Positions 17,087 through 26,422 are shown, counted from the stretch's first letter. The stretch: DNA of 26,533 nt from Desulfurellales bacterium (GCA_027064405.1 JAMOPP010000193.1:1-26533); one strand, 5' to 3'. Notes: generated from the sequence alone by a model not told the origin. Numbers and translations: made by a program.

Positions 17087-17812
17087 TCAAATATTTCTAA
17101 ACTTTATTTTCTTTGAAAATGTTGCGAGCATTAAATCATCAACTTCTGCCTGCTCCAACTTTCTATACTTTCCTATGACAAGATTACCCAAATCAATATG
17201 ACCTATGGCTATTCTTTTTAATTTCAAAATAGGTATATCAAAAGCTTTAAAAAATCTTCTTATTATTCTATTTCTGCCAACATCTATGGCAACTACAATC
17301 CAATTTTGATTTAAAGTGCTTTTAATATCGAGAGGTTTGAAATATCCATCCTCAAGTTCAATACCTTCGGACATTTTTTTAATGGTATTAAAAGGTACAC
17401 TATTTTTGGTTTTTACAAGGTATGTTTTTCTTATTTTAAATTTAGGGTGCATAACATTGTTGGCAAATTCACCGTCGTTTGTAACAAGCAGAAGCCCTTC
17501 AGAAAGATAATCCAACCTGCCTACACAGAACAGTTTCATATCAATTTCTTTAAAATAATCACATACGACTTTTTTACCTGAATCATCCTGTGTTGCACTT
17601 AAAACAAACGGCGGTTTATAAAAAGCAAAATACACCTTCTCTGAAACAGGATTCACAATCTCGCCATCAACTTCAACAATATCACCGGCTTTTACATCTA
17701 TAAATTCATCTATTATTTTGCCATTCACCGACACTCTTCCGGCCTTGATAAAATCGTCGGCTTTTCTTCTTGACAAACTTGTTCCGCTTGCAATAAATTT
17801 ATTTATTCTCAT
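17087..17812 (-). CDS. rluB: Pseudouridine synthase of the RsuA/RluB/E/F family
   Basis: Enzymes of this family isomerise a specific uridine in rRNA to pseudouridine. The 241 residues comprise an S4 RNA-binding domain (MRINKFIASGTSLSRRKADDFI through about residue 55) and the catalytic domain, with YKPPFVLSATQDD and the active-site motif GRLDYLSEGLLLVTND, in which Asp101 is the nucleophile. The late segment GRNRIIRRFFKAF is the family RQIRR-like motif. RluB (23S U2605) is the most likely specificity, but RsuA or RluE/F cannot be excluded by eye. Its ATG shares one base with the rpoD stop (TAATG), which implies coupled translation with the sigma factor. Confidence 0.9.
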   Translation of the reverse strand: MRINKFIASGTSLSRRKADDFIKAGRVSVNGKIIDEFIDVKAGDIVEVDGEIVNPVSEKVYFAFYKPPFVLSATQDDSGKKVVCDYFKEIDMKLFCVGRLDYLSEGLLLVTNDGEFANNVMHPKFKIRKTYLVKTKNSVPFNTIKKMSEGIELEDGYFKPLDIKSTLNQNWIVVAIDVGRNRIIRRFFKAFDIPILKLKRIAIGHIDLGNLVIGKYRKLEQAEVDDLMLATFSKKIKFRNI

Positions 17813-19293
17813 TACGTAAAACTCGATAAAATCCTGCTTCTTTTAGGATGTCTTAATTTTCTTATGGCTTTAACTTCAATTTGCCTAACCCTCTCTCTTG
17901 TAACACCAAGAACCTTTCCGACCTCTTCAAGAGTATGGTCAGAACCGTCTCCTATACCAAATCGCATACGAAGCACCTTTTCTTCCCTGTCTGTCAAGGT
18001 TGAAAACACCTCATTAATCTTTTCCTTTAAACCAAGTTCTATAACAAAATCAACCGGCATCTTAGCCTTTTTATCTTCTATAAAATCTTCAAGATGCGTA
18101 TCGCTGTCTTCACCTATTGAAGTTTCCAGCGATATGGGTTCTTTTGCAATCTTCATTATGCCTTTAATTTTATCAGCATCTATTTTTAAATATTCAGCAA
18201 GCTCCTGAGTTGTAGGCTCTCTTCCATACTCCTGAATTAGCAACTTGGATGCTCTTACTATCTTATTTATGGTTTCTATCATATGAACCGGAATCCTTAT
18301 CGTCCTGGCTTGATCGGCTATTGCCCTCGATATTGATTGCCTAATCCACCATGTAGCATATGTTGAAAACTTAAAACCCTTTCTATAATCGAACTTGTCA
18401 ACCGACTTCATCAAACCGATATTTCCTTCTTGAATCAGATCCAAAAAAGACAGCCCTCTGTTTAAATGCTTTTTGGCAATAGAAACAACAAGTCTTAGAT
18501 TTGCCTTTATCATTCTTTGTTTGGCTTCTTCAACCCGTCTTTTTTCTTTTTCAATATCATTAAGCATATCGAACAGCTCATCCCTATTTTCAATATCATC
18601 TTTGCCAAACAGCTTCTCTTTGGTTGCATCTATAACCCTATTAATGAATTTATCATTTAAAGCTATTTCGTTAAAATCATTAAAAATCCTCTCCAATATC
18701 TCATCTTTATCAGAAGAATTATTAACTGAATACAAAACTTCATACTGTTCCAAAATATCATCAAGAATTTTAATAAATGTTTCTTTGGCAGTACAATTAT
18801 CATCATTAATATCGTCATAATCGTATGTTAAATCCAAAGCGTTTGAGACACTTTTTACCTTTGCCTCCCTACTTAATATTTCATCTTTCAAATTTTTAAC
18901 TTCATTATATGTAAAAGGAGCATTAATCAATTTCCTTACAAGTCTATTTTTGTATTTTTCTATATCCTTAGCAATTTCAATTTCATCTTCCCTTGTAAGC
19001 AGAGAGATGCTTCCCATTTCTTTCAGATACATTCTTATAGCACTACTAAGCTCCGTAGACTCCTCTATCTTAAAGTCATCTACAGGTTGGGTATCTATTA
19101 AAGGTGTTTTATCCGTATCTATAACAGGTATGCTAAAATTATCACACTGTTTCAATAAATCGTCTATATCGTCAACGGTAATATCTTCAGGCAACATATC
19201 ATTAATTTCGTCGTATGTAAGATACCCCTTCTTCTTACCTTCACTTACAACCTTTGTTAAAGCTTCACTGTTTTGCAAAGCAACTTTTTCCAT
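17812..19293 (-). CDS. rpoD: RNA polymerase primary sigma factor (sigma-70)
   Basis: Directs RNA polymerase to housekeeping promoters. The 493-residue protein has: a region 1.1-like N-terminus (YLTYDEINDMLPEDITVDDIDDLL); region 1.2 (AIRMYLKEMGSISLLTREDE); a non-conserved acidic segment (about 130-250); region 2 with NLRLVVSIAKKHLNRGLSFL and YATWWIRQSISRAIADQART, which read the -10 box; region 3; and region 4 with TLEEVGKVLGVTRERVRQIE, which reads the -35 box. Having regions 1.1 and 1.2 marks it as the primary sigma rather than an alternative one. The ribosome site AAGGAG is made of the last codons of mobA and overlaps its stop. dnaG, a frequent neighbour of rpoD, is absent; mobA stands in that place. 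Confidence 0.97.
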   Translation of the reverse strand: MEKVALQNSEALTKVVSEGKKKGYLTYDEINDMLPEDITVDDIDDLLKQCDNFSIPVIDTDKTPLIDTQPVDDFKIEESTELSSAIRMYLKEMGSISLLTREDEIEIAKDIEKYKNRLVRKLINAPFTYNEVKNLKDEILSREAKVKSVSNALDLTYDYDDINDDNCTAKETFIKILDDILEQYEVLYSVNNSSDKDEILERIFNDFNEIALNDKFINRVIDATKEKLFGKDDIENRDELFDMLNDIEKEKRRVEEAKQRMIKANLRLVVSIAKKHLNRGLSFLDLIQEGNIGLMKSVDKFDYRKGFKFSTYATWWIRQSISRAIADQARTIRIPVHMIETINKIVRASKLLIQEYGREPTTQELAEYLKIDADKIKGIMKIAKEPISLETSIGEDSDTHLEDFIEDKKAKMPVDFVIELGLKEKINEVFSTLTDREEKVLRMRFGIGDGSDHTLEEVGKVLGVTRERVRQIEVKAIRKLRHPKRSRILSSFT

Positions 19294-19299
19294 AAATAA

Positions 19300-19884
19300 T
19301 CACTCCTTTAAATAAGTTTTATTGAGGTCGTCCAAACTGTTTATACTCAAAACAGAGTCCTCTATCCCGCAATCAAAAGATTTAACATTGTAAGCCCTAA
19401 TACTGTTAATAAAATCTTTTAACCTTCTCTGATTATTTTCAATTGCCTTTTCCAATCTATAAGTAAGCTCTTTTCTATAAAAAGCATGTAGCGGATAACT
19501 ATTACATTTAAATTTAGGGATTACGCAGTCTACATTCCTATCAACAATCTTTTTGAACAACTCCTCTATACAGACACTACTAATAAACGGCATATCGCAT
19601 GCACATACAAAAGATTCTTGCGTTGTAACGGCTTTTAGTCCCATATACAAACCCTCAACAGGTCCAAAATCTTTTACCTCATCCTCAATAATTTCAATAT
19701 AATCATTACCCTTAATTTGCGTATATTTTTCCTTATTGTCAACTACCAATACAATATTTTTAGATACCTGTTTTAATGTATTTATAACCCTTTGAATCAT
19801 AGGCTTACCGTCAACTTCCACAAAGGCTTTATTTCTCCCCATTCTCCTTGATTTACCACCACATAAAATTATAGATGAAAACAA
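19300..19884 (-). CDS. mobA: Molybdenum cofactor guanylyltransferase
   Basis: MobA attaches GMP to molybdopterin to form the bis-MGD cofactor used by nitrate reductase, formate dehydrogenase and related enzymes. The 194-residue protein starts with IILCGGKSRRMGRNKAFVEVDGKPM, the nucleotidyltransferase P-loop-like signature. The usual Asp in MGxDKA is Asn here. It continues with DFGPVEGLYMGL (GTP-site loop) and the metal-binding CACDMPF with Asp97. The start is a TTG (19882-19884) with GGGAGGG about five bases upstream, and no ATG fits the family N-terminus. It is the first gene of the mobA-rpoD-rluB unit. Its presence implies molybdoenzymes elsewhere in the genome, consistent with anaerobic respiration, though none are in the window. 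Confidence 0.92.
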   Translation of the reverse strand: MFSSIILCGGKSRRMGRNKAFVEVDGKPMIQRVINTLKQVSKNIVLVVDNKEKYTQIKGNDYIEIIEDEVKDFGPVEGLYMGLKAVTTQESFVCACDMPFISSVCIEELFKKIVDRNVDCVIPKFKCNSYPLHAFYRKELTYRLEKAIENNQRRLKDFINSIRAYNVKSFDCGIEDSVLSINSLDDLNKTYLKE

Positions 19885-19919
19885 TTAACCCTCCCGTCAA
19901 AAAGCAAGACCAATTAGCC

Positions 19920-19968
19920 ATTGTATAAATACTTTTTTTCTTTTCAAGTAAAAATTTTTGTATATAAT
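19920..19968. promoter_or_regulatory. Divergent promoters for mobA-rpoD (minus) and queA (plus)
   Basis: Minus strand: TTGAAA (complement of 19942-19947), a 16-bp spacer and TACAAT (complement of 19920-19925), each 5 of 6 to consensus, giving a start near 19913 and a leader of about 28 nt before the mobA TTG. Plus strand: a perfect TATAAT at 19963-19968 with TTTTCA (19941-19946, 4 of 6) 16 bp upstream. The two -35 boxes occupy the same bases. The plus -10 is positioned so that transcription would begin at the queA ATG itself. Confidence 0.5.
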
Positions 19969-19974
19969 GAGGAA

Positions 19975-21003
19975 ATGGACATCGAACTATTTGATTATGC
20001 ACTTCCTCAACATCTAATCGCTCAAAAACCTCATATACCTCGTGACGAATGCAAACTTATGGTATATAACAAAACAAACAAGGTTATAGAACATAGAATC
20101 TTTAAAGACATAACTTCATACCTTAAAAAGGGCGACTTGCTTATTTTAAATAATACAAAAGTTATACCGGCAAGAATATTTGCCAAAAAAGACACAGGCG
20201 GCAAAATTGAACTATTTTTACTTGAAGAGATGTCATTTAATAAATATCTATGCATAACAAAGGGAAAGATTAAAGACAAAACAAGGGCATTTCTTAAGAA
20301 TAACGAGGAAATTCTTATAGAAAAAACGGATAGCGATAAAAGAATTGTCACATTTTTATCAAATAAGAATGTAAAAGAATGTCTGCAAACTATTGGAGAA
20401 GTCCCCTTGCCTCCATATATTAAAAGAGATTACAACTCTTACGATAAAGAAAATGACTTCAATAATTATCAAACCGTATTTGCCAAAAAAGAAGGAGCGG
20501 TTGCAGCACCTACTGCAGGCATACATTTCACAAAAGAACTATTGGATAATTTACATATAAAGGGCGTAAAGATAGCATACATAACCCTCCATGTAGGAAT
20601 AGGGACTTTTAGACCCGTTAAAGAAAAAACAATAGAAAATCATAAAATGCATGAAGAGAGATATGAAATTAGCGCAGAAACAGCAAAAATTTTTAATCAG
20701 ACTAAAATGCAAAAAAACAGAATAGTAGCTGTGGGAACAACCGCTGTACGGGCATTGGAATCGTCAGCAAATAGAAAGGGATATATTCATCCTACAACTT
20801 CAAAAACCGATATATTTATATATCCCGGATACAAATATAAAGCTGTAGATGCAATGATAACCAATTTTCATCTTCCCAAATCAACGCTACTTATGATGAT
20901 TTCAGCTTTTTCAAGCAGAGAAGAGATATTAGACTGCTACCGGAATGCAATAGATAACAACTATCGTTTTTTTAGCTTTGGCGATGCAATGTTTATCTAT
21001 TAA
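19975..21003 (+). CDS. queA: S-adenosylmethionine:tRNA ribosyltransferase-isomerase
   Basis: QueA transfers and isomerises the ribosyl group of SAM onto preQ1-modified tRNA, giving epoxyqueuosine, the penultimate step of queuosine synthesis. The 342-residue protein begins MDIELFDYALPQHLIAQ, the expected family N-terminus, so I start at the ATG at 19975 rather than 18 codons earlier at a TTG with no family similarity. Other family segments are GDLLILNNTKVIPAR, GKIELFLL, EVPLPPYIKRD, YQTVFAKKEGAVAAPTAGIHFT, TLHVGIGTFRPV and TNFHLPKSTLLMMISAF near the end. The only purine-rich element, GAGG, is two bases from the ATG, too close for a normal ribosome site. This matches the leaderless-transcript prediction. 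tgt and queC-F are not adjacent. Confidence 0.95.
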   Translation: MDIELFDYALPQHLIAQKPHIPRDECKLMVYNKTNKVIEHRIFKDITSYLKKGDLLILNNTKVIPARIFAKKDTGGKIELFLLEEMSFNKYLCITKGKIKDKTRAFLKNNEEILIEKTDSDKRIVTFLSNKNVKECLQTIGEVPLPPYIKRDYNSYDKENDFNNYQTVFAKKEGAVAAPTAGIHFTKELLDNLHIKGVKIAYITLHVGIGTFRPVKEKTIENHKMHEERYEISAETAKIFNQTKMQKNRIVAVGTTAVRALESSANRKGYIHPTTSKTDIFIYPGYKYKAVDAMITNFHLPKSTLLMMISAFSSREEILDCYRNAIDNNYRFFSFGDAMFIY

Positions 21004-21050
21004 AATTCTTTAAAATCCTATAGAAAATATTATAAAAACAGAAAAAACAG

Positions 21051-22067
<1,017 letters not shown>

Positions 22068-22071
<4 letters not shown>

Positions 22072-22916
22072 ATTGAAAAATAGGTTTTTACATTCGGCGT
22101 AAAAATAAGTTCTATTTCATACAAAATATTAAAAACTCTCTCGCCTAATACGCTTTTTATAAAACTCTTTTTATCCTTGATGCTTTCAAAATATATTTTA
22201 TCTGTCTTTTCTTCTTCTTTCAATATTTTTTTTGCGGCATCCAATCCGCCTACAGAATCAATTAATCCTATTTTTAACGCCTGTTTGCCACTAAATACAC
22301 TGCCATCTGCATACTGCTTAAGTGTATCTATCTTTATATTTCTGCTTTCTGAGACAGAATTTAGAAACTCATTGTAGACTCCGTCTATCACGCTTGAGAG
22401 CATTTTTTTATCCTCTTGCGTAGGCTCTCTGAAGGGATTACCCGCATCCTTTACCTTACCGCTTTTAATCACAAAGGAGGATATGCCTATTTTTTCTGCA
22501 AGTTTACTCACATTTAAAGATTCAAAAATAACACCTATACTACCTGTTATACTTGTAGGGTAAGCAACTATTTTTCTCGCACCGCATGCGATATAATATC
22601 CCCCACTTGCACCAAGACTATCTATTAAAGCAACAACGGGCTTTGTTTTATCCGCTTTTCTTAAAGCTCTATAAACTTTTTCACTGGCGTTTGCTCCGCC
22701 ACCGGGTGAATTTATCTTAATTAAAATACCTCTGTAGATAGGATTATTCTTTACCATATTTATCTGTTCTATCCATGATTCCGCTTTTGAGTCATTTATT
22801 ATGCCATTTATATTGATTACTGCGGTGTTTGTTTTTTCTAAAAAATAACCTACAAAATTAAATATAAATATAAGAACAAATATAACGAAAATTAATTTTA
22901 AACTTTTTTTTATCAT
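22068..22916 (-). CDS. sppA: Signal peptide peptidase SppA, short type
   Basis: SppA is a membrane-bound serine protease with a Ser-Lys dyad that degrades cleaved signal peptides. The 282-residue protein has one N-terminal membrane anchor (about 6-25). Its active region is periplasmic: INSPGGGAN (69-76) forms the oxyanion region, catalytic Ser104 lies in LGASGGYY, and the general base is Lys156 in SGKVKDAGNPFREPT. The length matches the short form that acts as an octamer rather than the double-domain E. coli form. No good ribosome site precedes the ATG; the 5' side is a T-run following a hairpin after rpsA. The gene ends in an ATGA overlap with the next gene. The assignment is firm; processing of other membrane proteins is possible. 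Confidence 0.95.
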
Positions 22917-22920
22917 CTTG

Positions 22921-22963
22921 TTTTAAAAAAAATTAAACGACAACCGCCTTAACAGCCGCCGTT
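22921..22963 (-). terminator. Possible intrinsic terminator or attenuator between rpsA and sppA
   Basis: On the minus strand a 28-nt hairpin (complement of 22936-22963) can form 12 pairs around a TAAG loop, but several are G-U pairs. It is followed by a run containing eight consecutive T (complement of 22924-22931). It begins ten bases after the rpsA stop and ends just before sppA. It would reduce, perhaps not abolish, readthrough from the strong rpsA promoter into sppA. Confidence 0.5.
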
Positions 22964-22972
22964 ATAATCTAT

Positions 22973-24526
22973 CTACTCTTGCACAAAACTGGATATAAGT
23001 CTTTTTTTATCTTTATCTATTTTAAGTATTACAACATCTATTTCTTCTTTTGCGTTAGGTTCACGGTTGTTGAATTCACTTTTAGGAACAAGGCTTTCTA
23101 TACCTTTATCAATCTTAACAAAAGCACCAAAAGGCTTTACGCTAACAACCTTAGAAGTTACAACGTCACCCTGATGATATTTAGATTCAACCTGCTCCCA
23201 AGGATCTTCAGTCAACTGCTTAATGCCAAGCGATATTTTCTCTCTATCACGGTCTATGTTCAGAACGACAACCTGAACCGCATCATTGACTTTCAAGGAA
23301 GGTCTGTCTTCTTTGTCCCAGGATAGGTCCTTTTCATGAACTAATCCTTCTATGCCCTCTTCAAGTTTAACGAAAACGCCAAAATCTTTCACGCCGGTAA
23401 CTACACCTTCAATGATATCGCCCTTTTTATACTTTTCGTCTATATCGCTCCAAGGTTCGGGTTTGCACTGTTTTATAGATAAAGACATTCTTCTGTTTTC
23501 AGGATCTATATTAATTATTTTGGCATTAATCTCATCGCCTATTTTATAAAGCTTCTTTGCATGCGATATATATTTATCGTAAGTAATTTCACTTTTATGA
23601 ACAAGCCCTTCCACGCCTTTTGAAATTTCAACAAAAAGACCATACTCAACTACATTAACAATCGTGCCCTTTACAACATCTCCATCCTTAAATTTATCGC
23701 CCACATCTTCCCATGGGTCATCCGTAAGTTGTTTCATCCCAAGATATATTTTTTTATGTTTTCCTTCATCATCTATTTTAATAACCTTTACCTTAATTTC
23801 GTCGCCAACACTAACCATATCGGAAGGATGATCTATCCTGCTCCAGGACATATCGGTTATGTGAACAAGACCGTCAACACCGCCCAAATCTACAAAGACA
23901 CCGTAATCGGTTATATTCTTAACCTTGCCCTCGAGAATTGCATCTTCCTGTATCTTCTTCCAAATCTCTTCTTCTCTTTTTTTCTTAGCCTCTTCAAGAA
24001 GAACTTTTCTTGATAAAACAGCATTTCTTTTACTTTCGTTGGCATTAACTATTTTAAATTCAAACTCTTTCCCTACAAAACTTGAATAGTTTTTAACAGG
24101 ATGCATTTCTACCTGAGAACCCGGCAAAAATGCCAAAAAGCCGTTTAAGTCAACTGTAAATCCACCATTAACCAAACTTTTAATAACACCCTTCACAGGT
24201 TGATTGTCTTTGTATGCCTGAAAAATCTTACTCCACCCTTTAATTCTATCAGCTGCCAATTTTGACAATATTTCAAAACCGTCGCTATCCGTCCTGTTAA
24301 AAAACAGAGCCTCAACTTCGTCTCCCACAGCTACTTCCACATTTCCATCTTCATCTGCGAATTCCTCAATCTTTATAACGCCCTCGGATTTATATCCAAT
24401 ATCAACAAAAACGTCTTTTTCTCTTACATCTATAACTTTTCCCTTAACTATATCGCCTTTACTGAAATTTTTAAAAGCATCATCGTAATTTGATAAAAAT
24501 TCAACATCTTTTTCCTTGTTTAACAT
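22973..24526 (-). CDS. rpsA: 30S ribosomal protein S1
   Basis: S1 binds mRNA on the small ribosomal subunit and helps initiate translation on structured or weak ribosome sites. The 517 residues hold six S1 (OB-fold) repeats at about 23-90, 108-175, 195-268, 282-355, 369-442 and 456-517. The first two are divergent ribosome-binding repeats. Repeats 3-6 are the RNA-binding ones, with recurring YGVFVDLGGVDGLVH and similar strings and the recurring spacer KQLTEDPWE. A six-repeat S1 is the Gram-negative type. AGGAGGT lies eight bases before the ATG, and the promoter just upstream is a perfect consensus, in keeping with very high expression. No cmk or ispH neighbour is present; the upstream gene is divergent. 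Confidence 0.96.
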   Translation of the reverse strand: MLNKEKDVEFLSNYDDAFKNFSKGDIVKGKVIDVREKDVFVDIGYKSEGVIKIEEFADEDGNVEVAVGDEVEALFFNRTDSDGFEILSKLAADRIKGWSKIFQAYKDNQPVKGVIKSLVNGGFTVDLNGFLAFLPGSQVEMHPVKNYSSFVGKEFEFKIVNANESKRNAVLSRKVLLEEAKKKREEEIWKKIQEDAILEGKVKNITDYGVFVDLGGVDGLVHITDMSWSRIDHPSDMVSVGDEIKVKVIKIDDEGKHKKIYLGMKQLTDDPWEDVGDKFKDGDVVKGTIVNVVEYGLFVEISKGVEGLVHKSEITYDKYISHAKKLYKIGDEINAKIINIDPENRRMSLSIKQCKPEPWSDIDEKYKKGDIIEGVVTGVKDFGVFVKLEEGIEGLVHEKDLSWDKEDRPSLKVNDAVQVVVLNIDRDREKISLGIKQLTEDPWEQVESKYHQGDVVTSKVVSVKPFGAFVKIDKGIESLVPKSEFNNREPNAKEEIDVVILKIDKDKKRLISSFVQE

Positions 24527-24563
24527 AAAACTTACCTCCTGATAAAATTATAAAACATTCGAC

Positions 24564-24592
24564 ATTATATTTAGGTATTAACTCAATGTCAA
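24564..24592 (-). promoter_or_regulatory. Perfect-consensus promoter of rpsA
   Basis: TTGACA (complement of 24587-24592), exactly 17 bp, TATAAT (complement of 24564-24569). All twelve hexamer bases match the sigma-70 consensus, rare in bacterial genomes and fitting for a ribosomal protein gene. The predicted start near 24556-24557 gives a leader of about 30 nt that contains AGGAGGT. It shows no room for a structured autoregulatory leader. Confidence 0.85.
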
Positions 24593-24603
24593 ATAAATAA
24601 AAC

Positions 24604-24632
24604 TTGACACAAGAATAGATAAACCATAAAAT
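24604..24632 (+). promoter_or_regulatory. Promoter of the PHP-domain gene, predicting a leaderless transcript
   Basis: TTGACA at 24604-24609, a 17-bp spacer and TAAAAT at 24627-24632 (11 of 12 consensus bases). Counting the usual 6-7 bases after the -10 box places the transcription start at 24639-24640, and the ATG is at 24640. Its -35 box is back to back with that of rpsA, 11 bp apart, forming the dyad TGTCAA-11-TTGACA. Confidence 0.75.
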
Positions 24633-24639
24633 CCAAGGT

Positions 24640-25314
24640 ATGATTGATTTACACACACACACATTTTTTAGTGACGGAGAGCTTATACCGTCTGAGCTTG
24701 CACAGAGAGCAAAAGAGATAGGATATAAAGCTATAGCTTTTACAGATCACGCAGATTTTTCAAATATGGAATTTATACTAAGCAACTTGTCAAAAGCGGT
24801 CAAAGGTTTAGAGAAATATTTGGGTTTATTCGTTTTTTACGGTGTAGAAATTACACATGTTCCACCTGAATTAATGAAAGAAGCCATAGATAAATCAAGA
24901 AATCTTGGTGCGCAAATTGTAGTTGTTCACGGTGAAAGCCCCGTTGAGCCTGTTAGAGAAAAAACAAATTTATCGGCAATCGAAGCAAAATGCGATATAT
25001 TGGCTCACCCCGGATTTATAACCGACGAAGAAGCATCTCTTGCGAGGGAAAACGATGTTTTTTTAGAAATAAGTGCAAGAGGTGGACACAGCCTGACAAA
25101 CGGACATGTTTTTAAAACCGCAAAGCAGAACGGCGCTAAATATATACTGGATACGGATACTCACTCGCCTGAAAACTTAGTTACCGACGAATTTGCATAT
25201 AAGGTTCTAAAAGGATGCGGAATGGATGAGAACGATGTAAAACAAGCGCTTTTAAATGCCGAAGAAATGTTGGAGAGACTTTTGAAAAGGAGACACGATG
25301 CTGAAAAAATTTAA
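24640..25314 (+). CDS. PHP-domain metal-dependent phosphoesterase
   Basis: A 224-residue protein consisting of one PHP domain. The trinuclear metal ligands of the family are all recognisable: His5 and His7 (DLHTHT), Asp12, Asp36/His37 (FTDHAD), Glu70, His98 (VVHGE), His123 (AHPG), and Asp173 with His175 (DTDTH). It is therefore predicted to be an active phosphatase or phosphodiesterase. PHP proteins include histidinol-phosphatase, DNA-polymerase-associated nucleases and nucleotide phosphodiesterases, and the substrate cannot be fixed here. It is shorter than typical HisK-type histidinol-phosphatases (about 265 residues). The family N-terminus MIDLHTHTFFSDG fixes the start. No usable ribosome site precedes it (AAGG only one base away). 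Its last 17 nt overlap the next gene. Confidence 0.9.
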   Translation: MIDLHTHTFFSDGELIPSELAQRAKEIGYKAIAFTDHADFSNMEFILSNLSKAVKGLEKYLGLFVFYGVEITHVPPELMKEAIDKSRNLGAQIVVVHGESPVEPVREKTNLSAIEAKCDILAHPGFITDEEASLARENDVFLEISARGGHSLTNGHVFKTAKQNGAKYILDTDTHSPENLVTDEFAYKVLKGCGMDENDVKQALLNAEEMLERLLKRRHDAEKI

Positions 25315-26422
25315 TGCTTTGCTTTTGTTATTCATAATTCTACTTATTACATCATGTTCAAGCAGCAATAAACTGAATTTAAAAATTGAAGAGGTTAATA
25401 AAGTAGCGGCTACACGCAATTCGATAGTACCGCCTGTTCAATATGAGAAAATAAAAAATATAGACGATATAGGGTATAAATATCAACTTTTCATACACAA
25501 TAATATGCTATTTGCCGGAAATTTAGACGGAGAAATATACATCATAAATCTAAAAACCAAAACAGGCAAAGAACTTACAGAGATAGACGAACCTATAGAA
25601 TCGGAGGTATTTGCAAACGATAACTACATATTTGCAGGAACCACAAAAGGCAATCTATACAAAATCGACTACAACGGTAAAATTATCTGGAAAAAACAGT
25701 TAGGATTTCCGATTATAGGAGAAATATCCCAAAGAAAAGGAAATCTTTTTGTTTTAACTCAGAACAACACCGTAAACTGCATAGATTCGAAAAACGGAAC
25801 AATTATTTGGAAATACTCAAAAGGGTATGAAATCTTATCTATCAGAGGCAACTCCGGGATTATGTTTGCAAAAGATGCTTTTTATGCAGGATTTGATGAC
25901 GGTAGTATAAACAAAATATCGTATAAAGGCGATGAAATTTGGAGCGTTCAGCTTGGTTACGGGAGTATGTTTGTAGATGCAGATTCAAAACCTACAGGTA
26001 AAAATAGAATCTTTGCTTCCACGGCAAATGGCTACACAGAAGCCTTGAGTGCAATAGACGGAAACCTTTTATGGAAAAGAAAAATATCTTCATACTCAAA
26101 TTTACAGAGCAATATTTTCGGTCTTTTTTTATCGGATGAAGAGGGCAATGTAATTGCTTTAGACGCTTCAAACGGCGAAACAATTTGGAAAAGAAAGCTT
26201 ACAAAAGAGGGAAATATATACTCCATATATTTAACGGAAAATTCTATTTTTGCGATGACTGACAAGGGAAAACTGTTCGTCTTAGACCCGATAAGTGGCA
26301 AAATAATGGACATAAAAGATATATCGGATGATTTTAGCTCAAACTTTACAAGATATAAAGATAAACTATATATAATATCGAGAGACGGAAGTATATATTC
26401 GATATCTTCCAAGAATAAATAA
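25298..26422 (+). CDS. PQQ-repeat beta-propeller lipoprotein, BamB-like
   Basis: The signal peptide (MLKKFNALLLLFIILLITSC) ends in a lipobox with Cys20, so it is a membrane-anchored periplasmic lipoprotein of 374 residues. The mature part is a series of beta-propeller blades of the PQQ/BamB type. Recurring motifs pair a Leu/Val-x-x-Ile/Leu-Asp strand with an aromatic W-(K/R) turn: INCIDSKNGTIIWKYS-like, LSAIDGNLLWKRK, VIALDASNGETIWKRK and LFVLDPISGKIMD. BamB is an accessory lipoprotein of the outer-membrane protein assembly machine, the best-fitting role, but PQQ-repeat lipoproteins also have other uses. AAGGAG lies about seven bases before the ATG, within the PHP gene, whose end it overlaps by 17 nt. 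No other bam gene is in view. Confidence 0.85.
   Translation: MLKKFNALLLLFIILLITSCSSSNKLNLKIEEVNKVAATRNSIVPPVQYEKIKNIDDIGYKYQLFIHNNMLFAGNLDGEIYIINLKTKTGKELTEIDEPIESEVFANDNYIFAGTTKGNLYKIDYNGKIIWKKQLGFPIIGEISQRKGNLFVLTQNNTVNCIDSKNGTIIWKYSKGYEILSIRGNSGIMFAKDAFYAGFDDGSINKISYKGDEIWSVQLGYGSMFVDADSKPTGKNRIFASTANGYTEALSAIDGNLLWKRKISSYSNLQSNIFGLFLSDEEGNVIALDASNGETIWKRKLTKEGNIYSIYLTENSIFAMTDKGKLFVLDPISGKIMDIKDISDDFSSNFTRYKDKLYIISRDGSIYSISSKNK

Noticed and set aside
18950..19315. 121-residue open frame opposite rpoD (with similar ones at 17864-18208 and 18473-18820)
   Set aside because: Antisense to a strongly conserved gene, Ser/Leu/Ile-rich composition typical of reverse-strand reading, and no ribosome site or family motif.
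19921..19974. 18-codon N-terminal extension of queA starting at TTG
   Set aside because: It runs through the predicted promoter and is not part of the QueA family N-terminus.
24540..24600. Structured S1 autoregulatory leader or riboswitch before rpsA
   Set aside because: The predicted leader is only about 30 nt and forms no clear structure.
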